From contig MEHQ01001240.1 of assembly GCA_008828725.1 (NCBI GenBank), forward strand, positions 249,389 through 313,388: DNA of 64,000 nt. The letters are read 5' to 3'. Below are positions 1 through 15,300 of the stretch, piece after piece. A program made the translations under genes and the position numbers. The notes under the pieces were generated by a model. The model saw only the letters and a program-made list of their open reading frames with translations, had not been told where the DNA came from and did not search any database. Within the stretch, counting starts at the first letter, position 1. The number at the start of each line of letters is the position of its first letter. The DNA is from Saccharina japonica. Taxonomy: Eukaryota; Sar; Phaeophyceae; Laminariales; Laminariaceae.

Positions 1-207
1 AAGATTCATTCCGGACGACGCCACACTGGAGGGAGGCCCAAAAACTACGTTGGTGACACCTATCATCTTGTTGCAATAACCCAGGCAGTACTCGTGCTTT
101 TAGAGCGGAGCGGCCCTTTCTGTCTACCCACGACGGCGCAAGCTGAGGACCGAAGAAGCAGCACTACTTCGTCTTCCTAGCAGCAGTGTTGTACACGAAC
201 AACGCTG

Positions 208-391
208 TCATCTAGGGGAGTGCATCCCGAGGCGTGTTTCGAATTCGAGACGCAACAACGTGATGTAGCGATCGTGAACTCGTGCGTCGTTGCGCTTGAG
301 CACTTCACCGATGCCTAGAATTACAAAAGGACAGAGCGCGCCCACAACCAGCGGCTCCCACGGGCAGTTTGAGAGCAGATGTAGTGTTTGC
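208..391 (-). CDS. TMEM94: TMEM94-like last exon: final TM and C-terminal tail
   Basis: Acceptor GCTGCCAG; stop TGA at 208-210. LVVGALCPFVILGIGEVLKR is the last membrane helix, and the tail VHDRYITLLRLEFETRLGMHSPR matches VRVRYQKRQKLQFETKLGMNSPF at the extreme C terminus of TMEM94. This fixes the 3' end of the gene. Bases 1-207 would be 3' UTR or intergenic; I see nothing else in them. Confidence 0.95.
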
Positions 392-3300
392 CTGGCAGCA
401 GCTGATGCCCATAAATGTAGCACCTGTGCGTCCAACAGTTCATCAGTACAAACCGTCGGTTAGTTGCGGTTGAAGCTGAGATAGTGAGATAGGCACCCCC
501 AATATTTTGCGAAGGCGTTATGATTGTAGAGTAGAAATAAACACATTTGGCCGGTTCGGTAGTTCCAGTGCACGCGCCTCCTTGGGAGATGGTCTTGTAG
601 ATGCTCTTGTAGCCACACCCAAAGTTGAGTGCAGCTCATTGCAGCAGGGAACAAGTAATAATTTACCTGGTAGTCGTTAAAAAATCGCCAAGGAAAAAAA
701 AAGAAACAGTGCGACGTCACCTGTTCTACAGTAGTACTCCTCTTTACCTGTAACGTCAGTATCAGGACAACGGCGTAGTTCCACACCCAGTTCTTCCAGG
801 GATGCTCCTTTCGTATGCTAGCAGTCCTGCCGAGCGCGACAGAGAGAGCTCTCCGGTAAGCACACGAACTGAAAACAAGCAGTACTGTCGCTCTGACCCA
901 CTACAAACAATATATACTTCGAGGTATATGTACATCGAATGCTACACTGCTCGAAACAAGCATGGTTACGGAACAAGTCGGCAAGCAATCGATATTGCAG
1001 TAGAACACACAGCTTGCAAAGATGAGTTTCGACGAAACCCTCGACTTCACAGCTGTTGTTTTCAAGCTTTACAAGTATATACATCGAATGCTCCGGCTCG
1101 AACCGGTCACATGTTTACCTGTACATGAAGCTGGCCGATTGGGCGATAAGGCATAGAACCAGTTCCACAAGGACCAGGTCTACCGCTTGCCCCGATGCCG
1201 CCCGCGTCTTCTCGTCGTCTGAATCATCCCGCGCCAGGCACCAGACAATGTCTACCCAGTTCGCTTGTGCTCCATTCTGTGTTCGGCGGGTATAATGACG
1301 AGGCGCAGATATACGTCCTAAGTCACAAGAAAGAGTCTCCAAGTGACATATCCCAACGATATCAACTTTACGATATTATTCGTACCTCCAGTCAAGTCGA
1401 TTTCTTGGTCGCAGAACGGCAAGGATACGCCAAATCTACTATTAATACTGTCAGTACTAGCCGAAAGATAAAAAGTGAACCCCGACAAGTAAATACACTG
1501 CATTAGACGAATGAAAACTAGTCGCTGCATGTGTACAGTATCACACAATAGACACCGCCAAACGCACCTCGCCATCGCATAACAGCGCCAGTTCGGCGTG
1601 GTCCAGGATGAGAAATTCCGCGATCAGGACAACGTACAGACCAACGCAGATCAGAACCGTGGGCATGGTGCGCAGAAGAAGATGCACCACCAACTGAGCA
1701 GCGATAGGCACAACCTGGCATTAATAAGAAAGGCAGCACAGGATGAAATATACCACGTAGTGTTTTCATGATGCCAACAGGCGAGCAATCGATCGTGCTC
1801 GATGTGTGGTTCATCAACAAACGCCACGTGTAAAAAGCTTGACGGTCTGTGTATACACCAAGTACACTTGCTGAACAGCAAGGACATTAGGGAATGTCAA
1901 AACCGGGACGTCGCCAAAAGGGTACTGGTCCCAAGTATGCATTTGTTGGCTTGTTGGCTTGCCTTGGGGTCATTCTTCTCGGGCGTCCTCTTCATCAGTG
2001 ACCCGTCTGAAGGAGAGGCCAAGAAAGATGTCGCCAAAAGAGGTGCCACCAGCCAGAGGATCCAGATCAAGTGGTCTCCACCTAGAATCATAGGATCCGA
2101 TATGGGGACACATGCCGCAACTAGCACTAGAAGAGCAACACCGAAGGACCCCAGAAGCATGAAAGAGAGAGCCTGGGAATGCGTCGAGTGACGATAGTAA
2201 ATGGGACGAGGGAAGTAAACACACGCGCAAATATTCTGCACCAACCGCTAGCGTAATAACAAGTCATGTCGACAGGGTGTAGAGCTTTACACCCCCCCCG
2301 ATGTATATTGCAGACACCATTTCCAAGGTCGTAACGCATCACGTTGCAGCAGATACTTGCTAATAATAGCCGGCAACAACAGTTGCGGACCTGGTAGCTG
2401 TTGGTCAGCAAGCGTCGACCCTCTCGGATGAGGTCAATGATGATGCTCCCCACATCATCCAGGCCGACAATAGCTCCCCCTCTTCGCACCTGAGGAAGAC
2501 AAGCAAAAAAAAACTCGCGGTTTGTTCAAGCAAGCAAACCCTCACCATGGCACCCACGAAAATAATACCTGGTACGTATGATACTTCTACACCCATTTTG
2601 GAGCGCCTCAGACATTGTAGACAGCAGTACCAATAATCGAAACGCCCTTTCCGAGTTATCATGTTTTCATTACATGGCGGTAAAGTTTTTGCAGGCACGA
2701 CGATAAGACGGCATGGGTTGCCACATAGTCGAGATGGTGGTCTGTCCGACGCACCGTCAGCCCCCAAAAAGCAGAAATAAACATCAAGTTCAGGGCTACC
2801 CTGCACGCTCATTTCTCACCACATCTCCGAGGGGCAGAGCGGTGTGGAGTCCCACGATTGAGCTATTAAAAGCGGCATCAATGGCCGAGAAGCGAGAGGC
2901 ACTTGCGACAGGCAGGCTTAGCAGAGGCTGGTTCAGCGGAAGGCTTTCCACCGAGAAGGACAGATCCGCGGCCCGGAACAGATCCGCATTGACGGCCCTG
3001 GAATCCGGGCAGCAAGATCAGGGGTGTGTCGATCATTGGTGGTGCGCAAGCGCTGTCCTGGCAGCGCTACAGCATTCGCGCACGAAGTCAGGCCGCCTGA
3101 TATAGTAGGTACAAACGTGTGCGACTTCGTACCTGTGAGACATACCCACGGCGAGCACCGACTCGTAGTTCTCTCGGTAAATGCCGATCATGTCCTTCGT
3201 CGTCGAGGGCGTTGCATCCGTGAACAAAGAAACCAACAGTGGCACGTTGTCCACACGCTCGATATGGTCCCGAATCGCGGCGATCCCGTGCGGGAGCCTG

Positions 3301-6300
3301 GCCTGCAACCGACGACGGGTTTACAGGTGTGGGTGATTGTTTACGCCTTTGCTGTTCCCCGCGCATGCAGCGGCAACACAAGCGAATAAGGAGAGAATAC
3401 CGAGTAAAAACCAACTGGGTACCAAACATACCCCAAGCATACCACAGTCGCAATCACCATCACCTTCACATCCCAATCGGCATAGGATGACGTCATCCGA
3501 TGCGGGTCCGGCTGCGTGGAGTCCTCCAAGGGACGCAATGAAATAGCGCAATTCCAGTCAGTCTCGATCCCCATACTCTCGGCAAGCGCCTGATGGAATG
3601 ATTACATGAGGAATACAGCGTGGAATACATATATTCAATCACAACCCTGGGGTTATCCGTGCGATCCTACTGTAATTATATTTGTAAAGTACACAGTTAG
3701 GCATGTAAATAATCAAGCTGTTGTGCAAGGTCTTGCTCAACCTTCGTGTAACCGTCAGTAATGATGCAGTGATGCCTAGGCAGAGACGCCGCCACCTGAC
3801 ACGCTGATAAAACAGGTACCTTGCTTCGTCTCATGTTGCGAGGAGAGAAATAGACAAACCGCACGCCGGCAGCTTCTACGTCTTCGATGAGAGCCACGAT
3901 GTCGCGCTTGGGAGGCACGAAGGACGCCGCCATCCCCAGGAAAACCTTGTCCAGAAGTTCGGGCATTAGAGCAACAAAAGCGGCCATAGGTTAATTTAAG
4001 CTAGACGTGTCGCCGCTTATCAACCAACTTGATTGAGCACGCAAACAGCAGGACAGCAAATATTGTAGACGCATCGGGCCCTGGGTTAAAACTGTTTATC
4101 ATTCCGGTTTTTGTCCTGCTATGTTTATCTTGTTTCTATTTCGGTTCTCGCCGCACGTTATTGAACCGTTGTGGGTTGTGCGGTTATGCACCCCTTCGCT
4201 AGCCTGGTCTCTATATCTTCTACTGCCCTCAAACCAGCCTCGCATTTCACGATTACTGCGTATCAGCGTGTAAGATCCGAATGCAGGCAATGCAGCCCAC
4301 ACGGTGAAACAGTTGCGTAATAAGCAACAAGGACGCGGGATCCTACGCCAAATGCATACGATACTACGCTGCAATGCCACAGCACCCACCTGCTCGTGCA
4401 TCATATTCGACAGCACCTCTGCCATTTTGCTCTGCCCGCTGGCGGGCGCCAACGTTCCCTGCAGTTCGAGAATAAAAAAGGCAACGATAGGGTACTTCAG
4501 GTTCATATCAGCCGCATTGTATAGGTTGCAAACCAAACGTTCCGCACGCTCCTTCGCTAAATGAACATAAACCTTGATTCTGGGTATTCTGAAAAATAAA
4601 TGTGACGATTTCCAGACATACGTGGATGATTCGAACGACCGCGCAGCAAACTAAAAACGTCTGAGCGATCTCGAGCGTATACACTGGTCGGAAACACAAC
4701 CTGTGAAGTTTGGAGCTCTGCGCGATGGGCGATGCTGACACCGTAGTCGTCCATGCTATATCGTCGTCCACCCTTCTTGCTGTCAGTCAGAGCCCCTAGC
4801 TTAGGTTTGACTGTTCTATGACTGACCCCGTCCAAGGCAAGGGGTTCTATCACAGGATCTGCTCCGTTGCTTCTTTCTGGTCCGAATTTCACAATCTTGG
4901 TGCGTTGCGATTCAGACGCTTCAGCATCTTCGAGCACTGCACCAAGCGTTTGCTCGGTCCCGCGTCGAAGGACGGCAGCCCCGCTTTGATCTTGTCCAAG
5001 CCATCCATCCGGTGTAGCCCTCTCAAGAGCAAGAGACGCGGCGGCGACGGCGCTTGTCGACCGGGCGTGTGCGAACGTTTGGCCGATGGAACCTTCGGAT
5101 GCCCCCCTTGTAAGCACTCGATCTGCGCTCATAGCTCCTGAAAACCATGCAGAGCAAGGGCGTCGCAGGGGGATCATGTCGACAAGTCCCAAAGGATGTG
5201 CCGTGAGCTGCCACGCGTGAGCCGTACGTTTAAATTAGGCTTGTCTTCCATTTGCGCCGCTACTCCGTCCCAACATTCAACCCGTATAATATACCGCTTT
5301 CCCGCACATTGCGCAGGGATTCTAGCAACAGTGTTAATACATCAGTAGAACTTGCAGCACCGTTGTATGGCCAATATTGACCACATTTCAGGAGCTTTAC
5401 CTAAAATGAGGTGCGTTTGATCAGGTCTACATGCATTTTTGGTGGAGAGCCGGTTTTGCACAGTTGCTCACCTAATGTGTCCACAGCACCCAGAGGGTCC
5501 ATCCCAACACGAGCTTTCACCGATTTCGATCGGAGGAGGAGAGCCTTGCTTGGTGCACTGACCCTGTGAGTGCGATGCAACCGAGATCACATGTGTCAAA
5601 AGGCTGCACTCATGCATGACGCAAGGGCGTACGGTAGATATTAGCTAGAATAAACGAATTGACCAAGAGTCTCCCCCTTTTAACCGGTGCCAAGCGCAAA
5701 TTGAGTCGGCCAATCTAACTGAAGCGACGTCAAAACGAGGGTGAACTCACAGAAAGCATGATCAATGCTGATGACCGCGCATATACCCCTTCTTCGCTCG
5801 CAAAACTTTGCAACAAATCAGAGACATATTATGTGACACTACAGTGAGAGGCACAGTAGGCGCAAAGACATCTTGGGGGGTATCATAACTCAAAATCTTA
5901 CGGTGATGAATTGGCTGATAGGCTGTGTCTTTCGAAGGCTTGTACTCCCGATCCGCCGCTGTCTTCAGTAGAAGATGACCGCCGATCTTTCGATCCGGAT
6001 CCTGCGTCCGACACTGATCCCTCCTGCAAACGCTCATCGTCAGCCTCTCGATTGCTTCCTTGGTGATGGTGTCTGTCACTACGAGGTGTCAAGGGAGTGG
6101 TCACGTCTCTGCCCACTTCGGTTGACCCTCGTCGATATCCTATTCGATGTAACAGGGAACAGACCGATGAGTGGGAAACCCCCAAGCGCACAACGTATAG
6201 ATAAACCAATACTATACTTATATGCGCGGTCATCCACTCCCGACACCCAAAACAAGCAAAGCTACCGTATGAGACATTACACGTCATCAATTAAACTATT

Positions 6301-9300
6301 GCTGAAAGTGGGCACCAGTGTACTTTCCGGTAACGTCGGCCGTGGTTGTTATCTGTCGTTCTCACCCGGCGGGCTTCTGGTTTGGGGGCTTAGCGCTGCT
6401 CCTCGCGACCGCCCTTTCCCAGAAGTCTGGCTGAGGTGGATAAGATAGTCAGGGTGCTTGCTGAAAGAGGACAAAAACGGGTTGACCGTGTATGGCACCG
6501 GCGTGTAGGCGAACGCAACGACGTCCAGGTCCTCCTGGATAACGCAAGAAGAAAAAAAGCATAAGCAAAGATGTCGGAGGTTTGATCGCGTAAAATGGTC
6601 ACCAGGCTAACAGCCCAAGACTGCCTAAGGCGGCAGTTCACAAAACTTCGCCACGTCGGCTTCGCAAAACACTTGGGGTGTCGGGTATTCGAGTAAGCTA
6701 CGAGTACCATTCGGACGATGTGATGCGTGCGTTGGCTACCCCATTCGATCTTCGTATACCATCGAAACAATCGGCCCCGCCAAAAGCAACAGCGACCTGG
6801 GTATTTCAGGGTATTTCCTGGCAGGCATCCCCACCTTCGCAGATACGGCCATCGATTGATCGCTTCGGACCCGGCATAAACAGTGTACCCACCCATAATT
6901 ATCGGCAAAAAAGGGGTTTGTGAGTTGAATGACTCACCAAACTCCACTGCTGGTGCATTGCAAGGATGCTCTTGCGAAGGGTGGCAGGCAAATTAGAAAT
7001 AGCGCTCCCATCCCAGTAGTCCCGGCACATGCCCAAGACTATGGACGGGTTGCCTGCGATGGGAAATGCAAAAGACGCAACAGCAAAGAGCAGCACGAGC
7101 TTCAGCCGCTACCAACCTATGATACACAGCCTAAACAACTACCAGGTACTTCGTATGAGGTACGTTCCAGGTATCTGGTATCAAATCAACCGATATTACT
7201 GCTGGTCGCGACCTTACACAGTATTACACACCCTACAGTAGTAGTGGGCTTTACAGCTGGGCGCACCTTGGCTGAGGAGTTGGAGGGCTCCCGATCGCCG
7301 GTCCTGGGCCATGACGCTTGTTAAGTGCGGCTGGATTGTGCCCCGGCGGCGTGATTCATCTTGCCCTGAATTGAATAGTTACGCACGCAACAGAAATACC
7401 ATTAAATTGCATGTTTTGCACGGTCGCCCGCGAGTCGAACAATGCGGCAGCAGCCCACCTTCCTAAGCGCTGATTGATGTGGGGCGTAATGTAACTTTTA
7501 CCAAAAAAGGATAATCTGTCGGTAACGTTGTCGCTTCAAATACAATGAATGCTGCTAACCAATGCTAATCACCTGCAGCAAAAGCCGACATTCGCTCAAA
7601 GTTGAAAGTCTTTTTGATTCGTGAGACTGGGGGTACATTTGCTTCATTGTAGGCCAACTTCGCTCGTCTCACCCTGCGCGTGCGTGTCTTCGATTGCTCT
7701 GTCCGCTGCCAACTTGGGATTGATGACGTGGATGCGTCGCCTCTCTCGAAATAACCCCCTAAGTTTTCGGCGGCGAAAGTAAGGTTGCACGTCAGATGCA
7801 TCATTGATTAAGGTGATAGGTCACTTGCGTATGTCGAACTTTTTGCAAAATGAGTCATGCTTCCATTGGTTCAACAAGATGAAAAGCAATAACCGTGTAT
7901 ACTAATCATACACTACTCTATACCTGATACTGCTGTATTATGGTGTCAGCCAGCCTTCCTTGGCGTAATGCACACAAATACACACAGGCAGACACGTCTA
8001 CTTCTCTTGAATGGCGGTGTATAAATTGTGCGTACCTGTCCGCTGCACAGAAACCTATCGCTTTCCATAGATCCGTGAGGTGCTCCATCGGTTGATTGTC
8101 TCGCACGTGGTCTAGTAGATCCCGGCGAGGTCCGCTTTGGCTGTGGGGCCTGGAGCATGACACACACACCATCACGCAATCAAGATCAATGGTAAGCACG
8201 CCCGAGCACTGTCGTATGAGGAGGAGTAGAACAAGCAAGCTTTGAAGCGACAAAAGCGGTCACATCAACTTCATATGCAGAAAAAGCGTGTCAACAGAGT
8301 ACAAGTACAGAATCATCATGCTGCGTTTGTCGTACATCTGCATATGTTTCAGTTCGGACACCCTCCTTATTACATTAATACATTAATACATTAATACATC
8401 AATACATTAGGATACTCCAGCAGCCCAGGTTGCTTCGTGTAACCGTCGCTTTTTTTCAAGGTTATGTATTCTCTCCATGTCCTGCATGTCCTCAAGGGGG
8501 TAAGTCGACGAGCGTCATTGCTTGGCAATCCAAAGGCGTCAGACTTCAGCCATAAATGCGTTACATGCAGTAACATAGAGTACCATCCAGTGTTGCAATA
8601 CACACCTTTGGGAGGACGACGTTACACCATCGCGAGGGACAGGACTGCTCTCTGACTTCACTTTTCCTGGCTGCCGCTGCCGGCGTCAAGCGAGGAGGGT
8701 GCCGAATGTTTTTTAACGATCAGTACGAGAAACGCCAAGATCGCCTGACTGATCCTTCGAACACACTATTAATAACAGGTACAAAAGGATCAAGGGCTAA
8801 CATCAAATCGACACCGATACACACAGTAGAGGCAGAGTGCGCTACATTGAGATTGAAACTCTCCAACACATATGAATGATGAAATCACCTCGAAGTGCTT
8901 CGCCTCGGCCAGCAAGCACGTCAGGCCGATAGGCTTCAGTGCAGGTAGGTGAGCCCACCAGTGTGGGTCTTCGAAGCGCACCCCTTTCTTCCCTTGCTGC
9001 GTGTGCATATCCAACACGCTTCCGCTACCGCCACCTGCATCATCCTACGTCACACCAACCAGCGTCAGTCAACAACGGCCAGTCGGTGCAGAGCAAACAA
9101 GGCGCGTGATCAGTGCGTCCACAAGAGAAGCAATCTATGCAGCGATTGATCAAATAATCTCGTGGTGCTCACAGTACGAGTAGTGGGGCAGAAACGAAGG
9201 TGGATAATACCCAACATATTTTCTTAAACTAACCTTGGAATCGACCAGGAAGACCTCTTTGATAGCAGAGGTCGGCTTGCACACAGTGTCCTCATCGAGC

Positions 9301-12300
9301 ATACAGAGAGTAGTTACGGCGCCAAGGCGTTCGACGAGGCCGCAACCCAACATTGGTACGGGCAGTAGAGTTTGCCGAGGTCGTGGTGTTTGCTTCTGCG
9401 CACGCTTGGATCCTCGCATTTCTGTCGTCTCTGAGAACGGTGAAACGGTGGATGGATTCAGGGTAGACGGGCAAAACAACCATCTATATCAAATGTACCC
9501 TGTTCCGACTCGAAAGTAACGATTTTTGCCCTGTCCTGGACACGGGAGGCACACGCCCACATTTTACGGTACGTCCTGGACATGCCACGACAAAGGAGGC
9601 CTCCCAGGCACAGGGCATACATACACGTACGTAGCTCATGAATATCACCTATTTCGTGTATGGTGTATACAGTCGGCAATCGGGAAACCTGTGCGCTAAC
9701 TGTGCGCTGGGCACTGACCGTGCTCGAGGTTGAGGGCGATGTTGTCGGCGCATCCATGCCCGCCCTCAGCGCCATTGCGCCATGTGTTGCCCTCGCGCCA
9801 TTTGCTCCACGAAGCGATTCTACGCCGCCTGCCATGTGATTCGTGTGAGGATAGCAAAGGCATCGGTAGAGTACTGCCTATATTAATATAGAGAGCGCAA
9901 TGAAGGTGAATTCAGATCGAGGGTACGCTTGCGGGCAAGCCCGCCGACTTGTGTCCACTGTGTGCGTCGAAACGTAGAGGAGTTAGGAGGGCATATCGCG
10001 GGTAGGAGACAAAACAGATCGAAGCCGCACGCCTTTAGTACCAGGTAAAGGAGGTCAGGACCTCCATCCAACAGGTTAGCTTCATAGCCACCTATCCCGC
10101 GCGTTTTAATCTGATGTTCTCACACACCGCGGAACTTATGGGGAGGCGTCAGGTGAGACGCAACACGTGCCAAGCGAGGGGGAACACCTTGCTCTTCACT
10201 CACGTTCGCCGCGATTCCGTGAGAAACGGAACACAAAAGTACCAGAGGGCATAACATTAACGACAATATACTATATTTTGAGTGTGTCTTCTTGCACTTC
10301 AAGGAGCGATGTACGGGCCGATGCTATTCGCAAGCAAGGCGAGCAGAGTTGGTGCTCTATCGACCCGGCTGGCTGCATGACCAATCATAGCTACGGGCAT
10401 TCTGCAGAGCACGGCCACGATAAATGCCAGTTCACACCTCAGCTAGGTCAAGGGGAAGGAAGTAGACTGGAGATAGACTTACCAAGACGACGATGCTTGG
10501 TTGGGGACACTTCCGCTGAAGTTTCGCTCCTTAGGCTCCAGAGGGCGATATTCGCTCGAGCTCTCATGAAAGCCATTGGGGGGGGCTGATGCCGAGTTGG
10601 AAGCATCCCCTGTCACCGAACCTGGCCGCGCAGGTGAGCACAACTTCTGCCCTGCCCCGGTTTCCAGATCACTTAGCTCCCCACTGGCCTTCTCGGGGTT
10701 TTCAGACTTACCTTGTTTCAACGTAGACGGAGCACGTTCCACCCTGCTCCTCGTTCCACACCGCCACCTGTTGTTGGCCGTACAGATACAGCGCTATTCA
10801 ACCTCAGACCAAGCATAAACGTGTTGATTCAGCGTCCATGTCTACTAGTGAACGTGCCTAGTAAATGTTATCGCCTCGAGAAATCCGTGATCGCTCGCGC
10901 CCATTCATTTTTTGTCGGCCTCATCGGAAAAAAGAGAAACACTGAACCAATGCAAATACTACTGTAGTACTAGGTAATTATAGGTGCGGCAACACTTGCT
11001 TTGTACACTATCATTCCTTTGCACACTGTTATTCCTGCCTACACTTTTGACCATGGCAGCGCGCTCTCGTTAGTGGATTTTTCGCGGGCACTGAGAGGTC
11101 TTCTGAACACTAGATCACGATACAGAGGACTTCACCAGTATATAATATGCGCAACTCCGATCTACTGCTGTGACCGGCCACGACATGTGTCTTGCTGCAC
11201 CGAATAACCGGACGACCCCAAAACCTGGTTTAACGTCAATCGTAGTAAACCAGTTAACGCAAATCGGTTTCCGACCACTATGCCGATATAACCTGCTACA
11301 CTATACAGTACTGTCAGCACTATAACCAACTTGATGAACTCGAAATACCCGCATGGGACAATCACAAATGGCATGCAGCAGCACCAGTACCTTATAGATC
11401 GCGGTCAACGGCTCACCTCGCTTTCAAAACAGCACAAAGGTATGCCCGGGCTTCCCTCCACGAGACTGTATGCGATGTGCCCGAAGAAGCCTCTTCACGT
11501 TCTTCAGCGTCCATCTGGTCAAACTCGTCAACCTCCGGGGCGGCGGCCGACGAGGCGTTTGCTCCCTTAGACTCCCTGAGGGCATAAGCCGCCAGACGTG
11601 CCCGAGTAACACAAAACGGGACGTGCTCGTTGACGGTAACTGCAATGGCCTAGTAGGTGCCTACTGCTGTAATATTATACGCAGCAAAAACCACCGAACA
11701 CCATAAAAACGCCTTGTTACACGCCCATGCGTTAAACGTGGGAGACATAATCGTGCCGCGCGGTGCGAATAATTCGCTGGCATCAGACATAACCAGACGC
11801 AACGTTGCCTGACACCGGGAGTACAGTTGATCGCACGGCAATCCCCAAAATTGTTTATTTTGAAGCTGCTATCTCTACTATATTCGGAACATCGCCAAAA
11901 TACGATAAATCGGGTAAAGCACGAGCAGCATCGTGCTGTGTTGGTGTGAATTAATTCAAAGGAAAGTACATTTGCAAGCATTGCGAGCGTCTATTAAACA
12001 TCTCGCCCCGAACTCGACTACGACAAGCATTGCAAAGCGCCCCCCCGCGCTGTTTGGTGTACAGTACACCTCTAACAAGTGCGCCGTAAAGTGAATACTG
12101 TCCGGGCATGCCAACCAACGGAAGATGCCCTGAGGCACGAAGCCTTTCCCTCTTGTCAAGCTTACGAATCATCCCGACAGGGACGCAGCGAGCCCAGCCG
12201 GAGCGTGATAATACTATCAATACCTTCGTCGTCTGAGCATAAGTTCCAAGAACGCCAGCAGGCGCGCAGTCGCCACCGCCTCTCCCGCGGCTAAGTAGAT

Positions 12301-15300
12301 CGGCAGAGACATTGGCAGGAGGCACACAGCGACCTGAGGCCGAGAGTCGAATAAAGACATTGGTATTATGATACGAGTGAACGGAAATTCGACTCGTGGC
12401 AAGGTCTAAAGAGTACCTGTGCTTCCTACGAGGACAGCATCAAGGGCTGCGGTACTACTTCTACTACTGTTGTACTGATCTATGGCGATTAATAAAACTA
12501 TTCATGAGTGTGCGCGGGATGGCTCCGTGGCTGTGATTCAAGGTAGGGCCTCAATGGGCGCTGGCTATTCCCTAAATGGTGGAGCTATCATCCTAAAACT
12601 CAAGAAGCTAAGCCGTAGCCCTTTCCGGCCAGCGAGAGGGACCATGTTGCTTGTTTCCTCAACAAAAATAAGAAATACCTGGTATACCTGGCATATAATA
12701 TTGCCAAGTTCATGAATGCCTCTTTCGCTTTTTCCTCAATAACCCAACTTTCGGAACGGCATATCCAATAAAAAAACACCAACTCGGTTACAGCGCTTTC
12801 ATGGTTCAAGCGTGCTGGAGAGGTTTACCTGACCCGGAATAACCAGAAGGTAGAGCGCCCACTCCTTTCTCGAGCCTTCCGCGAGCACCAGACGAATACC
12901 GCCGACGACTGCCGCCAAAAGCGCCACAATGACGACAGCACTGTAACACCTCCTCCCCGCGGCCCTCACTCGCTCGCGGATCAGGGACGTTGGACGGCTT
13001 GTTTCCGCAGGAGACAGAGAATGCTGCCGACAATGGGAGTGAGGTTTACCACGCCTTAGACTTAACAACGGGTACTGGCAGTTGGCGTGAAATGAATCAA
13101 GGTAAACCGCGCGTTACCTTGTAATATGGAAAACAGTCCTCCCCATCACAATCGATGGATTCAGCTTCGCAATAATACAGTAGGCACAACAACGACTTGG
13201 GCAACTCGGATGGGCACCTTCAGGTGAGCGTCCAACGGAGTCTCCAACAGGCGGTAGCATCTCATGTCTCCGCAGAGCAGAAGCAGAGCGGGCGAAGTGG
13301 CGGGGACCATGGTCTTCCTATCGAAATGCTCACTTGCCATAGGCCGCAAGTTGATGTGCTGCCCTCCGATAACCTGGAGAAAGGAACCACACAACGGCGG
13401 GGGGGAATTCGATATTACACAACCCCATCCCGCCTCTTCATGCTTGTTAGGGTAGCAAAGGCCGCCATGGCAAGAACAAAAGTATGGTTGTCACGCCCGC
13501 ATGTGCCCAAATATGACGCGAGACAAGCCTGTAGTTGAGTTTACCTATCGTCCGTGCTCGTACCAACATACCAGGTAATATTGACATTGTGAGGTCTCTC
13601 CCGGCACCTTCACGTCGGATAAGACTCGAAAGCTTACCTTGATCCCTGTTTGATGGAAGACGCATGGAATGTGTTGCAGGTCAACAGCTTCAGGCGTAGC
13701 GCTCGACTCCACGGACGTCCCTGTAGTAATCGACCCGCACCCAATGACATCGTTAGAGGGGCTGATTGACCACGGCTGACATGATATGATGCTACAGCGC
13801 CATCACTTTTGATTTCAGGTACATTTGGAGACTTTCCCTCGATTACTACGAAGAGAAAGTGATATTATACGAGTACTTATTTATGGTTTATGTAAAAATA
13901 CATACGGGTACAGCATGTCTGACGGCACCGAGTGCAATACTCTGAACGTACTGTTTCGCTGCATACTTTCGGTCGAGTGAGCTCACTGCACCGATGTCTT
14001 TATAGGAACCACACATCAGCGGCCCAAAAAAGATTATGATCAAATATAATTCCCAGCCTTTTTTCCCACGAAAATTTCGCAAAAAGTAATCCGGTTCAAC
14101 GATTTACCGAAATGTCACATGGATACCGCGACACGACCCACGAACTTGCCTGGAGCGTCCTCCACCTCGAAGCGGAGTACTTCGGCCGTGCAAGGTGCCT
14201 TATCGCCTCCCATGAGTGCTACCACGTCTCCCTGACCACGCGAACGGACCCCAAACACGACGCGGATAAGGAAGAACGTCATCAGTAACCACGAAACCTG
14301 CAAGAACACACCTGCGAATGCCTCACACATTGCAGGCGTGCCAGTTTGTCGTTTGTCATTGGGCGTTACCGTTATGGGGTGGTAGTCTACTATACTACTA
14401 TACTATGGTATATCTACGTACTGTAGGTGCATGTTGTGATGTGGCTCACCTCCACCAGTAGTAATTTGGGAACGCGCTGCCACAAGTCGTTTCGGTACAC
14501 CGAAACAACCGATGCTAAAGCACTGCCTTGTTGGAGACCGGCGCTTGCACCCCACGACTGCCGAAGAGGCGTTTCCGGAGTCCCTAACCAGCACGAGAAA
14601 GAAAAAATTAGTTACTCGGATACAAAAAAATATATCTATATACCTGGTACTAGCCTGAACAAAGTTATGGACATTGCTGTGGTACTGCGGGGCAGCGACA
14701 AATAGCCTATCACGCCGTGCACAATGACTCAATTAGTCAATTACTGCGTATCTCGCTTGAGCAGAAAATAGTTTATTTTTTAAATGCAAAGGCAACTAGA
14801 GCCTTGCAATACAAGTACTGCACGCACAGGACACGTTTCGTGTTTTCTCTAACTTCTGGTTCAAATATCACCAAACTGAGTGCCGGTATTCGAGCACGGT
14901 AGTGGAAGTAGACGGTGCAGGTGGTGATAATATAAAAATATTGGTAATGTCCCGAGCCGCGACCTCGGCAAATTTCTTGAAGCACGATACGATCGTCAGC
15001 ATTCTTATTCCATACCCTTTGCGTACCTGCCGGATTGCTTTCCATTGAAGGTGAGTTGTTTACAAAAGCCTCGCATGCTTCCGACACTCGATCTTGCAGC
15101 TCGAACGTTTCGCACCTGTTATGTTACAGTGAGGGCACGTCCGCATGTGCGAATCGGACGGACATGCACACTTTGGCCTTCATAGCGCAAACGGGAAACA
15201 CAACTGTGACAATCTTACTATTAATACTAGATAACTACGGCGTCTACTTCTTCCACTACTACTATACCTATACGTAGCTACTCAATATAAGTACTAGTGA

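Noticed and set aside
2713..2812. Coding segment SVQGSPELDVYFCFLGADG on the minus strand
   Set aside because: Falls in the intron between exons 2997-2820 and 2489-2391, which join in phase and preserve the family pattern.
6709..6808. Extra TMEM94-like exon (VAVAFGGADCFDGIRRSNGVA)
   Set aside because: It has acceptor- and donor-like borders, but exons 7053-6938 and 6534-6366 join directly in phase and match TMEM94 without it. Probably intronic.
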